A stretch of 64,000 bases of DNA from JAZDGX01 sp964482205. Lineage in GTDB: Bacteria > Eisenbacteria > RBG-16-71-46 > CAIMUX01 > WJJG01. Positions within the stretch are counted from its first letter, which is position 1, and every line of letters begins with the position of its first letter. Below are positions 33,101 through 43,314 of the stretch, piece after piece. The notes beneath the pieces are model-generated. The model had not been told where the DNA came from and did no database searches. It saw only the letters and a list, made by a program, of their open reading frames with translations. Position numbers and translations under genes: made by a program. Location: positions 1 through 64,000 of the forward strand of contig CAYZWI010000005.1 of the NCBI GenBank assembly GCA_964482205.1, written 5' to 3'.

Positions 33101-33196
33101 CGCGGGCCATCAACCTCGCGGGTATCTTGACTGCTATAGCACATCCCAGGCCTTCAGCCCGGCAGGTTCGCTCGTTGCTATAGCTCATCCCAGGCG
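33087..33196. repeat. Three copies of a GCTATAGC element with 44-bp period
   Basis: TTGCTATAGCTCATC (first copy centred on the moaA start), CTGCTATAGCACATCCCAGGC and TTGCTATAGCTCATCCCAGGC; the palindrome GCTATAGC starts at 33089, 33133 and 33177, exactly 44 bases apart. The period is not a multiple of three, so this is not a coding repeat. It could be an operator array upstream of moaA or a recent triplication. Confidence 0.75.
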
Positions 33197-33204
33197 TCAC
33201 CCCC

Positions 33205-34503
33205 TCAAGGCTCGTGGAGTTTCCGGAAGGCAATCTGCGACCCCGCGAGCGCTTCCGTCACCTCCGCCGAAATCATGCCGATCGCGTCGATGCCGCGAGT
33301 GGCGGCGAGATCGGAGGAACCTTGCGGCCGCGTGGGGGCGAGCTCGAAGTGATCCTCCTTCCATGTGGAAACGCATCCCACCAGGGAGAGATTCCCTGCC
33401 TTCTTGCGGACGGTTTCGGTAAGGGTGCCCTGATAGGTCGTGGCCAGCGGCTGGGGATGATGCCGGAAGACGCGAATGGCCGGGGCGACATACTGATCGA
33501 ACGCGAACAAGGTCGAGATGGGATTGCCCGGAAGGCCGAAGACGAGCGTACGCGCGCCGCCCGAATCGCGCACCCCAAAGACGGTCGGCTGTCCCGGACG
33601 AACGAAGAGCTTCTCGAAACGCAATTCCACTCCCGCCTCACGCAAGACGCCGGTCACCAGATCGTACTCGCCCATCGATACGCCGCCCGACAAAACGAGG
33701 AAGTCCGCTTCGAGACCCGCTGCGATGCGTTCGCGCAAGATATCCTGGCGGTCGGGGAGGATCCCGAGGTAAGCGGGCTCGGCGCGCGCAATCCGGATCT
33801 GCGCCCACAGGTTGTACGCGTTCGAATTGCGAATGCACCCGGCCGGAAGCGGCTCGCCCGGCTCGCGCAACTCCTCGCCGGTGGCGGCGAAGGCGACGCG
33901 CGGACCGGCATGCGCGCGCACGCGCACGCGGCCCACCGAGGCGAGGAGCGCGACCTCGGCGGGAGCGAGCAAGCGGCCGGGCCGCAGCACGGTTTCGCCC
34001 GCGCGCAAATTCTGCCCGCGCGAAACGATGTGGCTGCCGCGCTCGGGAATGTCGCGAAAGTGCGCCCGCTCGCCGGCCGTCACATAGCCGCTCGTCTGCT
34101 CGACGGGAATGATCGTGTCCGCGCCCTCGGGGACCGGCGCCCCGGTCATGATCTTCACGCACTCGTTGGCGCCGAGAGTGAAAGGGCGCGGTTCGCGCGG
34201 CCCAGTCCCCGGCCGGCCAGCCTCGTCTGGAATCAGCATGCCGGGAGCAGCACCCGCGATCACCGCGCCGAGCACGAGGAGCCCTGCGCTCGTCGCGCGC
34301 TCGCGCGCATCGGCGTGGCGGAAGGCGTAGCCGTCCATCGCGGCCCGATCGAAGGCGGGGGCGTCGATATCGGAGACGATCTCCTCGGCGAGCACGAGGC
34401 CGGCCGCATCCACGATCGGCCATTCCAAGACGCGATCGCCCGCGCGGCTTTCGGCGAGAATGCGCGCGATCGCTTCTTCAAAATGCAGCTTGGGCGTGTG
34501 CAC
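33205..34503 (-). CDS. moeA: Molybdopterin molybdenumtransferase MoeA
   Basis: 432 residues. SDIDAPAFDRAAMDGYAFRHAD, ECVKIMTGAPVPEGADTIIPVEQ and LSGGVSMGEYDLV are family-defining. It inserts molybdate (or tungstate, given the neighbouring importer) into adenylylated molybdopterin. Lies between the tup transporter and moaA on the same strand. Confidence 0.95.
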   Translation of the reverse strand: MHTPKLHFEEAIARILAESRAGDRVLEWPIVDAAGLVLAEEIVSDIDAPAFDRAAMDGYAFRHADARERATSAGLLVLGAVIAGAAPGMLIPDEAGRPGTGPREPRPFTLGANECVKIMTGAPVPEGADTIIPVEQTSGYVTAGERAHFRDIPERGSHIVSRGQNLRAGETVLRPGRLLAPAEVALLASVGRVRVRAHAGPRVAFAATGEELREPGEPLPAGCIRNSNAYNLWAQIRIARAEPAYLGILPDRQDILRERIAAGLEADFLVLSGGVSMGEYDLVTGVLREAGVELRFEKLFVRPGQPTVFGVRDSGGARTLVFGLPGNPISTLFAFDQYVAPAIRVFRHHPQPLATTYQGTLTETVRKKAGNLSLVGCVSTWKEDHFELAPTRPQGSSDLAATRGIDAIGMISAEVTEALAGSQIAFRKLHEP

Positions 34504-34571
34504 GAATCACCTTCCTCGAATGCGCAGCGCGCGGGCCCGGGGCGGATGCGCAGGCGCTCCGATGCGCAGGT

Positions 34572-35765
34572 TCACAGGACCTCCACCGCGTGCGCCTTGA
34601 AGCTCACCCGGATCTCCTGGTTCACATTCAGCCCCAAGCGCTCGTACGACTCGCGGCTGACGATGGCCGTCAAGCGTTCGCCGGCCGCATCGATCTCGAC
34701 CCAGATCGATCCGCGCTCCTCGTGCACGGCGCGCACGCGCCCGCCAAAGGAATTGCGCATCGAGGAGTCGAAGGCTTCGCGGGAAAGGACGAGGGCGTTG
34801 GGATCGAGCGACAGGCGCGCGCGGCCTTGCGCATGCATGCCGCCCCCTGCGTGGGCATCCGCAGGCGCATCGGCGGCCGCGTCGGCATTCGCATCTGCGT
34901 TTGCATTCGCATCCGCATGCGTCTCGCCAGGGTGGATCGTGAGACCGCCGCTCGTGACCACCGCGCCGTCGCGCCATTCGCCGGTGAGGGTATTCACCGG
35001 GAGCGTGCTTGCCAGACGGCCGTCACGCAGCGCAACGATACGCTTCGCCACCCGATGCGCGAAGCGCAGGTCGTGCGTGGTCAGGACCCAGGTGGCCGCG
35101 GCGCTCTCGAGAATGCGCTCGACCACATCCTGCGAATGACGATCGAGAAACGCGTCGGGCTCATCGAGAAGGAGGATCTCAGGTTCCGAGATGAGCGCTC
35201 GGCCGAGCGCAAGCCGTTTCCGTTCGCCTCCCGAAAGATTGCGCGCCGGGTGTGTCCCGAACGCCTCCAGTCCGATCGTCGCGAGCATGGCGGCCACGCG
35301 CGCACGGACTTGCGGTGCGGGCGTGGGGCGCATGCGCAGCGGATAGGCGAGATTGCCGGCCACATCGGTGTCGAAGAGATAGGGATCCTGTTTCAGCACC
35401 CCGATGGAGGCGCCCTCCGGGCGGAGAAACTCCGTCGCGCGATCGGGCTCTTCCAGATGCGCGAGAAGGCGAAGGAGGGTGCTCTTGCCCGAGCCGTTAT
35501 GGCCCACGATCGCCAATCGCTCGCCGCGCGTGATGTCCAGTTGCCGGATCGCCAGACGAAATCCGTCGTCCGCAGGGGAAGGGCGGCGCGCATGCGACGA
35601 GCCGCGCGTGGCGGATTGCGCGGGCGCATCCGCCGAGCCGCGCGCACGCGCTGAGCCGCCCTCGCCCTTGCCCGCGAAGCAGAATTCGACCTCGCGCAGG
35701 GCGAAGAGCGTCCGGCTGCTCGCGGCGCCCACGGGAGATGAATGATGCGCGTCAGACGGACTCAC
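34572..35765 (-). CDS. tupC: Tungstate/molybdate ABC transporter ATPase (TupC-like) with C-terminal TOBE domain
   Basis: 397 residues. The ATPase has Walker A GHNGSGKST, signature LSGGERKRLALGRA, Walker B EILLLDEPDAF and switch TTHDLRF. A TOBE-type metal-sensing domain follows (about residues 330-397: GGRVRAVHEERGSIWVEIDAAGERLTAIVS). Two low-complexity insertions occur: an Ala/Ser/Arg-rich one at about 35-70 and an Asp/Ala/Asn repeat (HADANANADANADAAADAPADAHAG) at about 275-300, joining the domains. It overlaps tupB by 14 bases. Confidence 0.85.
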   Translation of the reverse strand: MSPSDAHHSSPVGAASSRTLFALREVEFCFAGKGEGGSARARGSADAPAQSATRGSSHARRPSPADDGFRLAIRQLDITRGERLAIVGHNGSGKSTLLRLLAHLEEPDRATEFLRPEGASIGVLKQDPYLFDTDVAGNLAYPLRMRPTPAPQVRARVAAMLATIGLEAFGTHPARNLSGGERKRLALGRALISEPEILLLDEPDAFLDRHSQDVVERILESAAATWVLTTHDLRFAHRVAKRIVALRDGRLASTLPVNTLTGEWRDGAVVTSGGLTIHPGETHADANANADANADAAADAPADAHAGGGMHAQGRARLSLDPNALVLSREAFDSSMRNSFGGRVRAVHEERGSIWVEIDAAGERLTAIVSRESYERLGLNVNQEIRVSFKAHAVEVL

Positions 35766-36450
35766 TGCGTTCGCTTCCCGTTCGGATGAAAAGATTCAGG
35801 ACGAGCACCAGCGCAAGCAGAACGATACCAAGCGCGAAGGCCTGAGGGAAATGCCCTTGGCTGGTCTCGAGCGTGATGGCGGTGGTGATCGTGCGCGTGA
35901 AGCCGCGGATGTTGCCGCCCAGGATGAGCGCGATCCCCACTTCCGATACGACGCGCCCGAAGGCGGCCAGCAACGCGGTCGCGATCCCGAAGCGCGATTC
36001 ACGCGCCGTCGTGCGTAGCGCGGCCGACGGGGACGCGCCCAGCAAGCGCGCCTCTTCATACACCCGGCGGAAGCGCGGCTGGATGGCCGCATGCGCCAGG
36101 GTGACGACGAGCGGCAGGATGAGGAGCACTTGTCCGATCACCATCGCCGGGGGGGTGAAGAGCAAGTGCCAGCGTCCGAGCGGCGCGTTGCGCGCGATGA
36201 AGGCATACACGAAGAGGCCGACGAGCACGGTGGGCAGTGCGAGCGCCGTGCGCAGAACCCGCAGCACGGCCGGCTTGGCGCGAAATTCCGCGCGCGCGAG
36301 GAGCAACGCGAGCGGCAGGCCGATCGCGCCGGCAATCGCGGTGGAAGCGAGCGCGACCTGCAGGGTCACGGCGGTCGCGGAGAGCAGATCGGCGTCGAGA
36401 TGGAGGATGAGCCGCAACGCTTCCCGCAGACTGTCGAGGAGCAAATCCAA
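35752..36450 (-). CDS. tupB: Tungstate/molybdate ABC transporter permease (TupB-like)
   Basis: 232 residues, about six transmembrane segments, binding-protein-dependent permease. The EAA-like cytoplasmic loop (EARLLGASPSAALRTTARES) couples to the ATPase. Family assignment to TupB rests on the linked TupA-like binding protein and MoCo genes. Four bases separate its start from the end of tupA. Confidence 0.85.
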   Translation of the reverse strand: MDLLLDSLREALRLILHLDADLLSATAVTLQVALASTAIAGAIGLPLALLLARAEFRAKPAVLRVLRTALALPTVLVGLFVYAFIARNAPLGRWHLLFTPPAMVIGQVLLILPLVVTLAHAAIQPRFRRVYEEARLLGASPSAALRTTARESRFGIATALLAAFGRVVSEVGIALILGGNIRGFTRTITTAITLETSQGHFPQAFALGIVLLALVLVLNLFIRTGSERSESV

Positions 36451-36453
36451 GCG

Positions 36454-37452
36454 CTACCTCGCGAGGGCGACCGGCTCCGCGATGACCGTGGCCGGGGCGC
36501 TCACGGGCGGCTCGCCGGGATGAAAGAGCGGGCGGTCGTTCACGCGAAAGTCGTCGATCAGCTTCTGCCCGCGCGGAGAGGTCATCCATTCGATCACCCG
36601 CTGCGCGCCGCGGGTGTTCAAATCCGGATAGCGCGCCGGATTGACGACGATCAGCGAATACGGATTCATCAGGGCGGGATCGTTCTCGATCAGAATCGAG
36701 AGGCGCAGATCGGGCCTCGAAAGGAGCGTCCCGCGGTCGCTGAGAACATACCCGCGCTTCTCGTTCGCGATCACGAGGCATTCCTCCATGCCCTGGCCCG
36801 CCTCCATGTACCAGGAGCCGGTCGGCTTCACGCCCGCGACCGACCAGAGCTCCATCTCCTTCTTGTGCGTGCCCGAATCGTCCGCCCGGGAAACGAACGG
36901 CGCGCGCGCGTTCGCGAGACGATGGAGCGCGTCGGCGGCGAGGGCCGTCTTCGCCGCTCCCAGCGTGCCTTGCAGCGCGCCCAGACCGGCAGGATCCTCG
37001 GCCGGTCCCGCAATCACGAAGTCGTTCCACATCACCGGCACGCGCGCGAGTCCAAAGCCTTTCGCGACGAACTCTTCTTCCGCGGCGGGGGCGTGCACGA
37101 GGAGCAGGTCCACATCGCCGTTCTCTCCGTGCTTGAGCGCCTTTCCCGTCCCGACGGCGATGAACTGCACCTCCACTCCCGTCTCTTCCTTGTAGGCCTT
37201 GAAGAGATAGTCGAGCAGCCCCGTGTTGGCCGTGCTCGTGGTCGTCGCCAGGCGCACGGGCCGCGCGGGCTCCTTCTTGGAGGAGCAGGAAGGAAGCGCG
37301 AAGAGAAGCGGCCATCCTAGTGAAAGGACGAGCGCCGCGACCAGGAAACGGCTGTGAAGGGCGGAGGAGAAGTGGGGAAGCCCAGCGGCGCGGCGAGAAG
37401 CGGCCTGTCCAACGAGCGCGCGCTGCTTTCGAATGCCTGCGGGCCTTCGCAT
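36454..37452 (-). CDS. tupA: Tungstate/molybdate-binding lipoprotein (TupA-like)
   Basis: 332 residues from ATG at 37452, with GAGG upstream. A signal peptide ends in LFALPSCSSKK, a lipobox with Cys lipidation site. The binding domain starts with RLATTTSTANTGLLDYLFKAYKEETG, the TTTSTxxTGLLD signature of TupA (tungstate) proteins; VSRADDSGTHKKEMELW is the second binding loop. The frame continues upstream to 37710 but that part is low-complexity and unlikely. Imports tungstate or molybdate for the molybdopterin genes downstream. Confidence 0.88.
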   Translation of the reverse strand: MRRPAGIRKQRALVGQAASRRAAGLPHFSSALHSRFLVAALVLSLGWPLLFALPSCSSKKEPARPVRLATTTSTANTGLLDYLFKAYKEETGVEVQFIAVGTGKALKHGENGDVDLLLVHAPAAEEEFVAKGFGLARVPVMWNDFVIAGPAEDPAGLGALQGTLGAAKTALAADALHRLANARAPFVSRADDSGTHKKEMELWSVAGVKPTGSWYMEAGQGMEECLVIANEKRGYVLSDRGTLLSRPDLRLSILIENDPALMNPYSLIVVNPARYPDLNTRGAQRVIEWMTSPRGQKLIDDFRVNDRPLFHPGEPPVSAPATVIAEPVALAR

Positions 37453-37839
37453 ACGGACCTCATCGGGTGCGGGATGTTCGGAACTCGGGGCGATGGAAAC
37501 CACGCGGGCCGTGAAACCGGGCATCCGGCGACTTGCCGCATGCGAGATGTGAGCCGCGCGTGCCGGCGTCAAGACGCCGCGCGGAAGATCCACGCAAACC
37601 GGTGGGATCCTACTCCAAAAACGCGCGCCGGGCCAGAAGCAGGCTGCGCGGCGTGGAAGCGCTGATGGCGAGATCGCGGTCGATCGTGGGGCGAGACGAT
37701 GGGAGGGCAATGACGATGGGAGGGCAATGACGATGGGAGGGCAATGACGATGGGAGGGCGAGGCAATGGCGAGGGCGATGGGGATGACGATGGCGAGGGC
37801 GATGCGAGACCGCCCTCGCGAGCATCCCTCCCGATCGCC
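37453..37839. other. Intergenic region with a 17-bp tandem repeat
   Basis: 387 bases between tupA (start) and the FGE-like lipoprotein (stop). The unit GACGATGGGAGGGCAAT occurs four times at 37695-37762 (the fourth ends in GAG), followed by decaying GGCGATGG-like units to about 37807. Nothing else recognised. The repeat lies just downstream of the poly-gamma-glutamate-type operon. Confidence 0.6.
37695..37762. repeat. 17-bp tandem repeat, four copies
   Basis: Three exact copies of a 17-base unit and a fourth differing only in the last three bases, without spacers. Not a CRISPR (no unique spacers). Could be a slippage product or act in transcription termination or supercoiling. Confidence 0.7.
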
Positions 37840-40344
<2,505 letters not shown>

Positions 40345-40359
40345 CGAGAATCTCTCCTT

Positions 40360-42237
40360 CTAACGCAGGGGGGTCGAGAAGGCGATCCAGTATCGCGACC
40401 CGGTGTAGTCCTTCTCCTCGGACGGATCGTCTTCCCCGATCAGCCCCGCCGGGGCGTCGGCGGTGCGCTCGGTGAAGCGGAATCCGGCTTCCAACGTCGT
40501 CTTGCGATAGAGCGGCTGCGACGACCAGATGATCTCGATCTGATAGCTCTGGTCGAGACGCCCGACGTGCGTTGCGTCGATGTAGAGCGGCAACTGGCTC
40601 GTGTAGAACTGTCGCGTATACGTGAACTCGACCTCGAGCCCGGCCGTTCGCGCATAGACGAGGCCGCGATCGAGCAGCGACGCGGCGCCTTGCGCGATGC
40701 CCACCGCGCGGCCGAGTACACCCGTCCCGCCGCCGGAGGACATGTAAGCGCGCTTGCGCGGGGCGTAGCTGAAGCGCAGCAGATAGGTGTCCTTCTCGTA
40801 CGAGCCGTCGCTGCCGTTGTCGGCCGTCTCCAGCGTCTCGCCCACTTCGTCGTAGCCGCGGGCCTGCACGTCCGCGTAGGCGTATTGGAGGCGCGTGGTC
40901 AGCCGGCGGTACCGAAGGTCCGCGGACACCTGCCCGTTCCACTCCCAGAGGTCGTTCTCGAGGAAGGGCCGGTTGTAGAAGCGCCAGGTGCGGCCGCCCT
41001 GAAAGCGCATCCGCAGCCACGATTTCGCGCGCCAGTAGTAGGCCGCGTACAGCGTGTTGCGCTTCACCTCGAAGTGCAGGTACTCGCGCGGAACCGATGT
41101 CGAGGTGAACGGCGGTCGGTCGGAAAGCTCCTTGATGTAGTTCTTGGGCGCGTAGGTGTAGCTGGCTTCCACGTAGTCGCCCGCCCGCGCGTATTGCCGC
41201 GCGCGCAGGTTGACCTCTTCGTTGGTCTTGATCGAATTGCGCGCGTAATCCCAACGCTGATAGCGGACGCGGAAACGCGATTCCTTGTTGAACAGCAGAC
41301 GCTTGTGGCTCGCCTCGGCGGCCAGCGCGGGATTGATGATGAGATCGTCGCGCGTGTCGATGCCGAATTTCTCGTCGTAGAGCCCCGACTCCAGATCATT
41401 CAGGGTGGAATCGGAAAAGCGCGCGATATTGTCGTCGTAGATGAAGTCGAGCATGAAATCGCTCGTGAATCCCCAGGGCTTGGCGCTCGCCTTGGCTGCG
41501 CTCGCCCTGGATCGTGCCGGCGCCTTGCCCGCGGATGCCTCGCGTGCGGCGGCCGGCTCGCTCTCCGCGGCCTCTTCGGGCGCAGGCGGCGCGGCGCCCG
41601 CTTCGGGGCCCTCGTAGAGAAACTGGGCGTAGACCGGTCCGCCCGCATCGCAGGTGCCCGTCACCGTGACGCGATGCAACCCGGCCGGAAAGGCGAGCGA
41701 GATCCTCTGCCCATCGGTCGGTTTTCCCGGACGCTCATCCGCGTAACGCGCGGGCGAGGGGCCGACCGGGCGGGTCCAGGTCTGGTCGCCGAACTCCTCG
41801 AGCCCGGCAAGCACGACCGTCACTTGCGTGGGCGCTTGGCCGGAGGGTTCTCGATGCGCGCGCACATAGAAGCGCAGCGTGCCCGGCCCTTGCAGAAGCA
41901 GAGGACAGCCTTCGTCGATCCGATAGTAGTCCTTGAATTCGCCCTTGGCGCCGATCCCGACCGATTCGAACGCTCCGCGCGACAGGAGCGCCACCGAATC
42001 GGGCGGAGACCAGTCCGCGCGCGAGGAATGCGTGGCGATGCCCCGTCCCGGCGCGAGCGTGAGCGTCTTTGCGAAAGCGGCTCCGCCGGCCATGCCTGCC
42101 AGCGCAATGAGGGAAAGCGCGATGCGTACGCATCCGGTCCAACGCCGGACGTTACGAACGGGCGGCCTGGCGGCGAACAGCGACGGGGTGGCGAACGAGC
42201 CGGCCGGGATGCGCGAAGATGCTCTCATCATTTCCAA
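40360..42237 (-). CDS. Putative outer-membrane beta-barrel protein of the pgs operon
   Basis: 625 residues with a signal peptide (ALSLIALAGMAGGAAFA). Residues about 60-210 form a beta-rich module that is similar to the next gene's product (see finding). After an Ala/Glu/Ser-rich linker (EEAAESEPAAAREASAGKAPARSRASAAKAS), residues about 250-625 alternate hydrophobic/polar with many aromatic residues (FMLDFIYDDNIAR, RFRVRYQRWDYA, YVEASYTYAPKNY, TLEAGFRFTER, YTGSRYWIAFSTPLR), as in outer-membrane barrels. It could be the outer-membrane exit pore for the polymer. No named family recognised. 32 bases separate it from the gene upstream in the operon. Confidence 0.65.
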   Translation of the reverse strand: MEMMRASSRIPAGSFATPSLFAARPPVRNVRRWTGCVRIALSLIALAGMAGGAAFAKTLTLAPGRGIATHSSRADWSPPDSVALLSRGAFESVGIGAKGEFKDYYRIDEGCPLLLQGPGTLRFYVRAHREPSGQAPTQVTVVLAGLEEFGDQTWTRPVGPSPARYADERPGKPTDGQRISLAFPAGLHRVTVTGTCDAGGPVYAQFLYEGPEAGAAPPAPEEAAESEPAAAREASAGKAPARSRASAAKASAKPWGFTSDFMLDFIYDDNIARFSDSTLNDLESGLYDEKFGIDTRDDLIINPALAAEASHKRLLFNKESRFRVRYQRWDYARNSIKTNEEVNLRARQYARAGDYVEASYTYAPKNYIKELSDRPPFTSTSVPREYLHFEVKRNTLYAAYYWRAKSWLRMRFQGGRTWRFYNRPFLENDLWEWNGQVSADLRYRRLTTRLQYAYADVQARGYDEVGETLETADNGSDGSYEKDTYLLRFSYAPRKRAYMSSGGGTGVLGRAVGIAQGAASLLDRGLVYARTAGLEVEFTYTRQFYTSQLPLYIDATHVGRLDQSYQIEIIWSSQPLYRKTTLEAGFRFTERTADAPAGLIGEDDPSEEKDYTGSRYWIAFSTPLR

Positions 42238-42269
42238 GAGACCGTCTCACTCCATCGTGACTGATGTCG

Positions 42270-43283
42270 TCAACTCCCGAGCCCGATGTCGTCCTTCGGA
42301 ATCAGGATGCGCGCCGCGATTCCTCGTCCGCCCGTGACCGCGCGGATCTCGAAGGTCCAAACGCCTTCCGGGATTTCGATTTCACTCTTGCGGCTCTCTC
42401 CCGGCACGATCTGGGCGCATTCCTTGTACGCGCTTCCCGGGACCGGACCGCTGGTGAGGGGAATCGAAACGGCCGGCTCCCACGCTCCGCCCGCGGCGTT
42501 GCGCTTGCGCATTTCGAGCGAGTAGTCCACGGGCGTGCCGGCCGCATCGCGCGAGGAAAAATCCAGACGCGTGCGTAGCAAGAGCGATGTCGGGCCGTTC
42601 ACCGTGAAGCGCAAGGGGTTCTCGGGCGAGAAGTGATAGTGCCCGTATTCCTTGCCGTCCTCCTCCACCAGCGTGCAGACACGCTCGAACTCCTCGGGCG
42701 CGAATCCGACATAGGAAGTGGCGGCCGTCTTGCGTTCCTTGAAGAATCGCGCGGCCACTTCCTTGCCCGGCTCCTCGATCTTCACGCGAAACGAGTGGCG
42801 CCCTTCGGGAAATCGCGCCAGCGTCTCGCACGCGGATCCCACCGGGCCGCCGCCCAGCCCGCACAGCACCGCGCTGTTGCTCTCGACGCTCAATTGGGGC
42901 TCGCTCTTCAAGAGCTGGCCGTCCATCTCGATCACGACCGTGTAGCAGCGCTTGGCGGTGCGCCCGTCCCGGGGAAGATGCCGCGTGAGGGTGCGCAGCC
43001 GCCCGGGCCCTTGCAGCGAGAATTCGACCGCCTGCCGGGAATCGAGCGGGAAATAACGAGCCTCGTCCTCGCCGACGCGCACGCAAAGGGGGGCAGCGCC
43101 GGAAGAGGACGGGTCGATGCTGTCCCAGGCCGCTTGCGCGGGCGAAAGCACGCCGCTCGCGAGCGAAGCGACGCAGGCCAGGAAGATGCCCGCGCACACG
43201 CGCCGGACGAGCGCGCGCCCGCGGTGAGCGCTCGCAAGAGAGCCGGAAAGATGCGGATCACATTTCACGCCCGGACACGCCAT
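42270..43283 (-). CDS. Secreted beta-rich protein of the pgs operon, unknown function
   Basis: About 337 residues from the second Met (43283); a longer frame starts at 43304. Signal peptide GIFLACVASLASGVLSPAQAA. The mature part has two related beta-rich segments (LCVRVGEDEARYFPLDSRQAVEFSLQGPG ... LARFPEGRHSFRVKIEEPG; and a second from FVGFAPEEF to the end). The phrases SLQGPGRLRTLTRH and FPEGRHSFRV parallel LLQGPGTLRFYVRA and FPAGLHRVTV in the barrel protein, so the two share a module. Periplasmic role inferred. Operon position between the pgsW-like gene and the barrel gene. Confidence 0.6.
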   Translation of the reverse strand: MACPGVKCDPHLSGSLASAHRGRALVRRVCAGIFLACVASLASGVLSPAQAAWDSIDPSSSGAAPLCVRVGEDEARYFPLDSRQAVEFSLQGPGRLRTLTRHLPRDGRTAKRCYTVVIEMDGQLLKSEPQLSVESNSAVLCGLGGGPVGSACETLARFPEGRHSFRVKIEEPGKEVAARFFKERKTAATSYVGFAPEEFERVCTLVEEDGKEYGHYHFSPENPLRFTVNGPTSLLLRTRLDFSSRDAAGTPVDYSLEMRKRNAAGGAWEPAVSIPLTSGPVPGSAYKECAQIVPGESRKSEIEIPEGVWTFEIRAVTGGRGIAARILIPKDDIGLGS

Positions 43284-43314
43284 GGTGCCTCTCCCGCCCG
43301 GCATTCCTTGCGCG

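Noticed and set aside
33087..33196. Possible CRISPR array or molybdenum-cofactor riboswitch
   Set aside because: Only three copies with 20-base cores and 44-bp period, the first overlapping a start codon; no conserved Moco-riboswitch helices seen by eye.
33214..35139. Plus-strand open frame of 641 codons
   Set aside because: Antisense to moeA and tupC, both with unmistakable motifs.
37695..37762. Possible CRISPR array
   Set aside because: 17-bp units without spacers of unique sequence and no cas genes; a plain tandem repeat.
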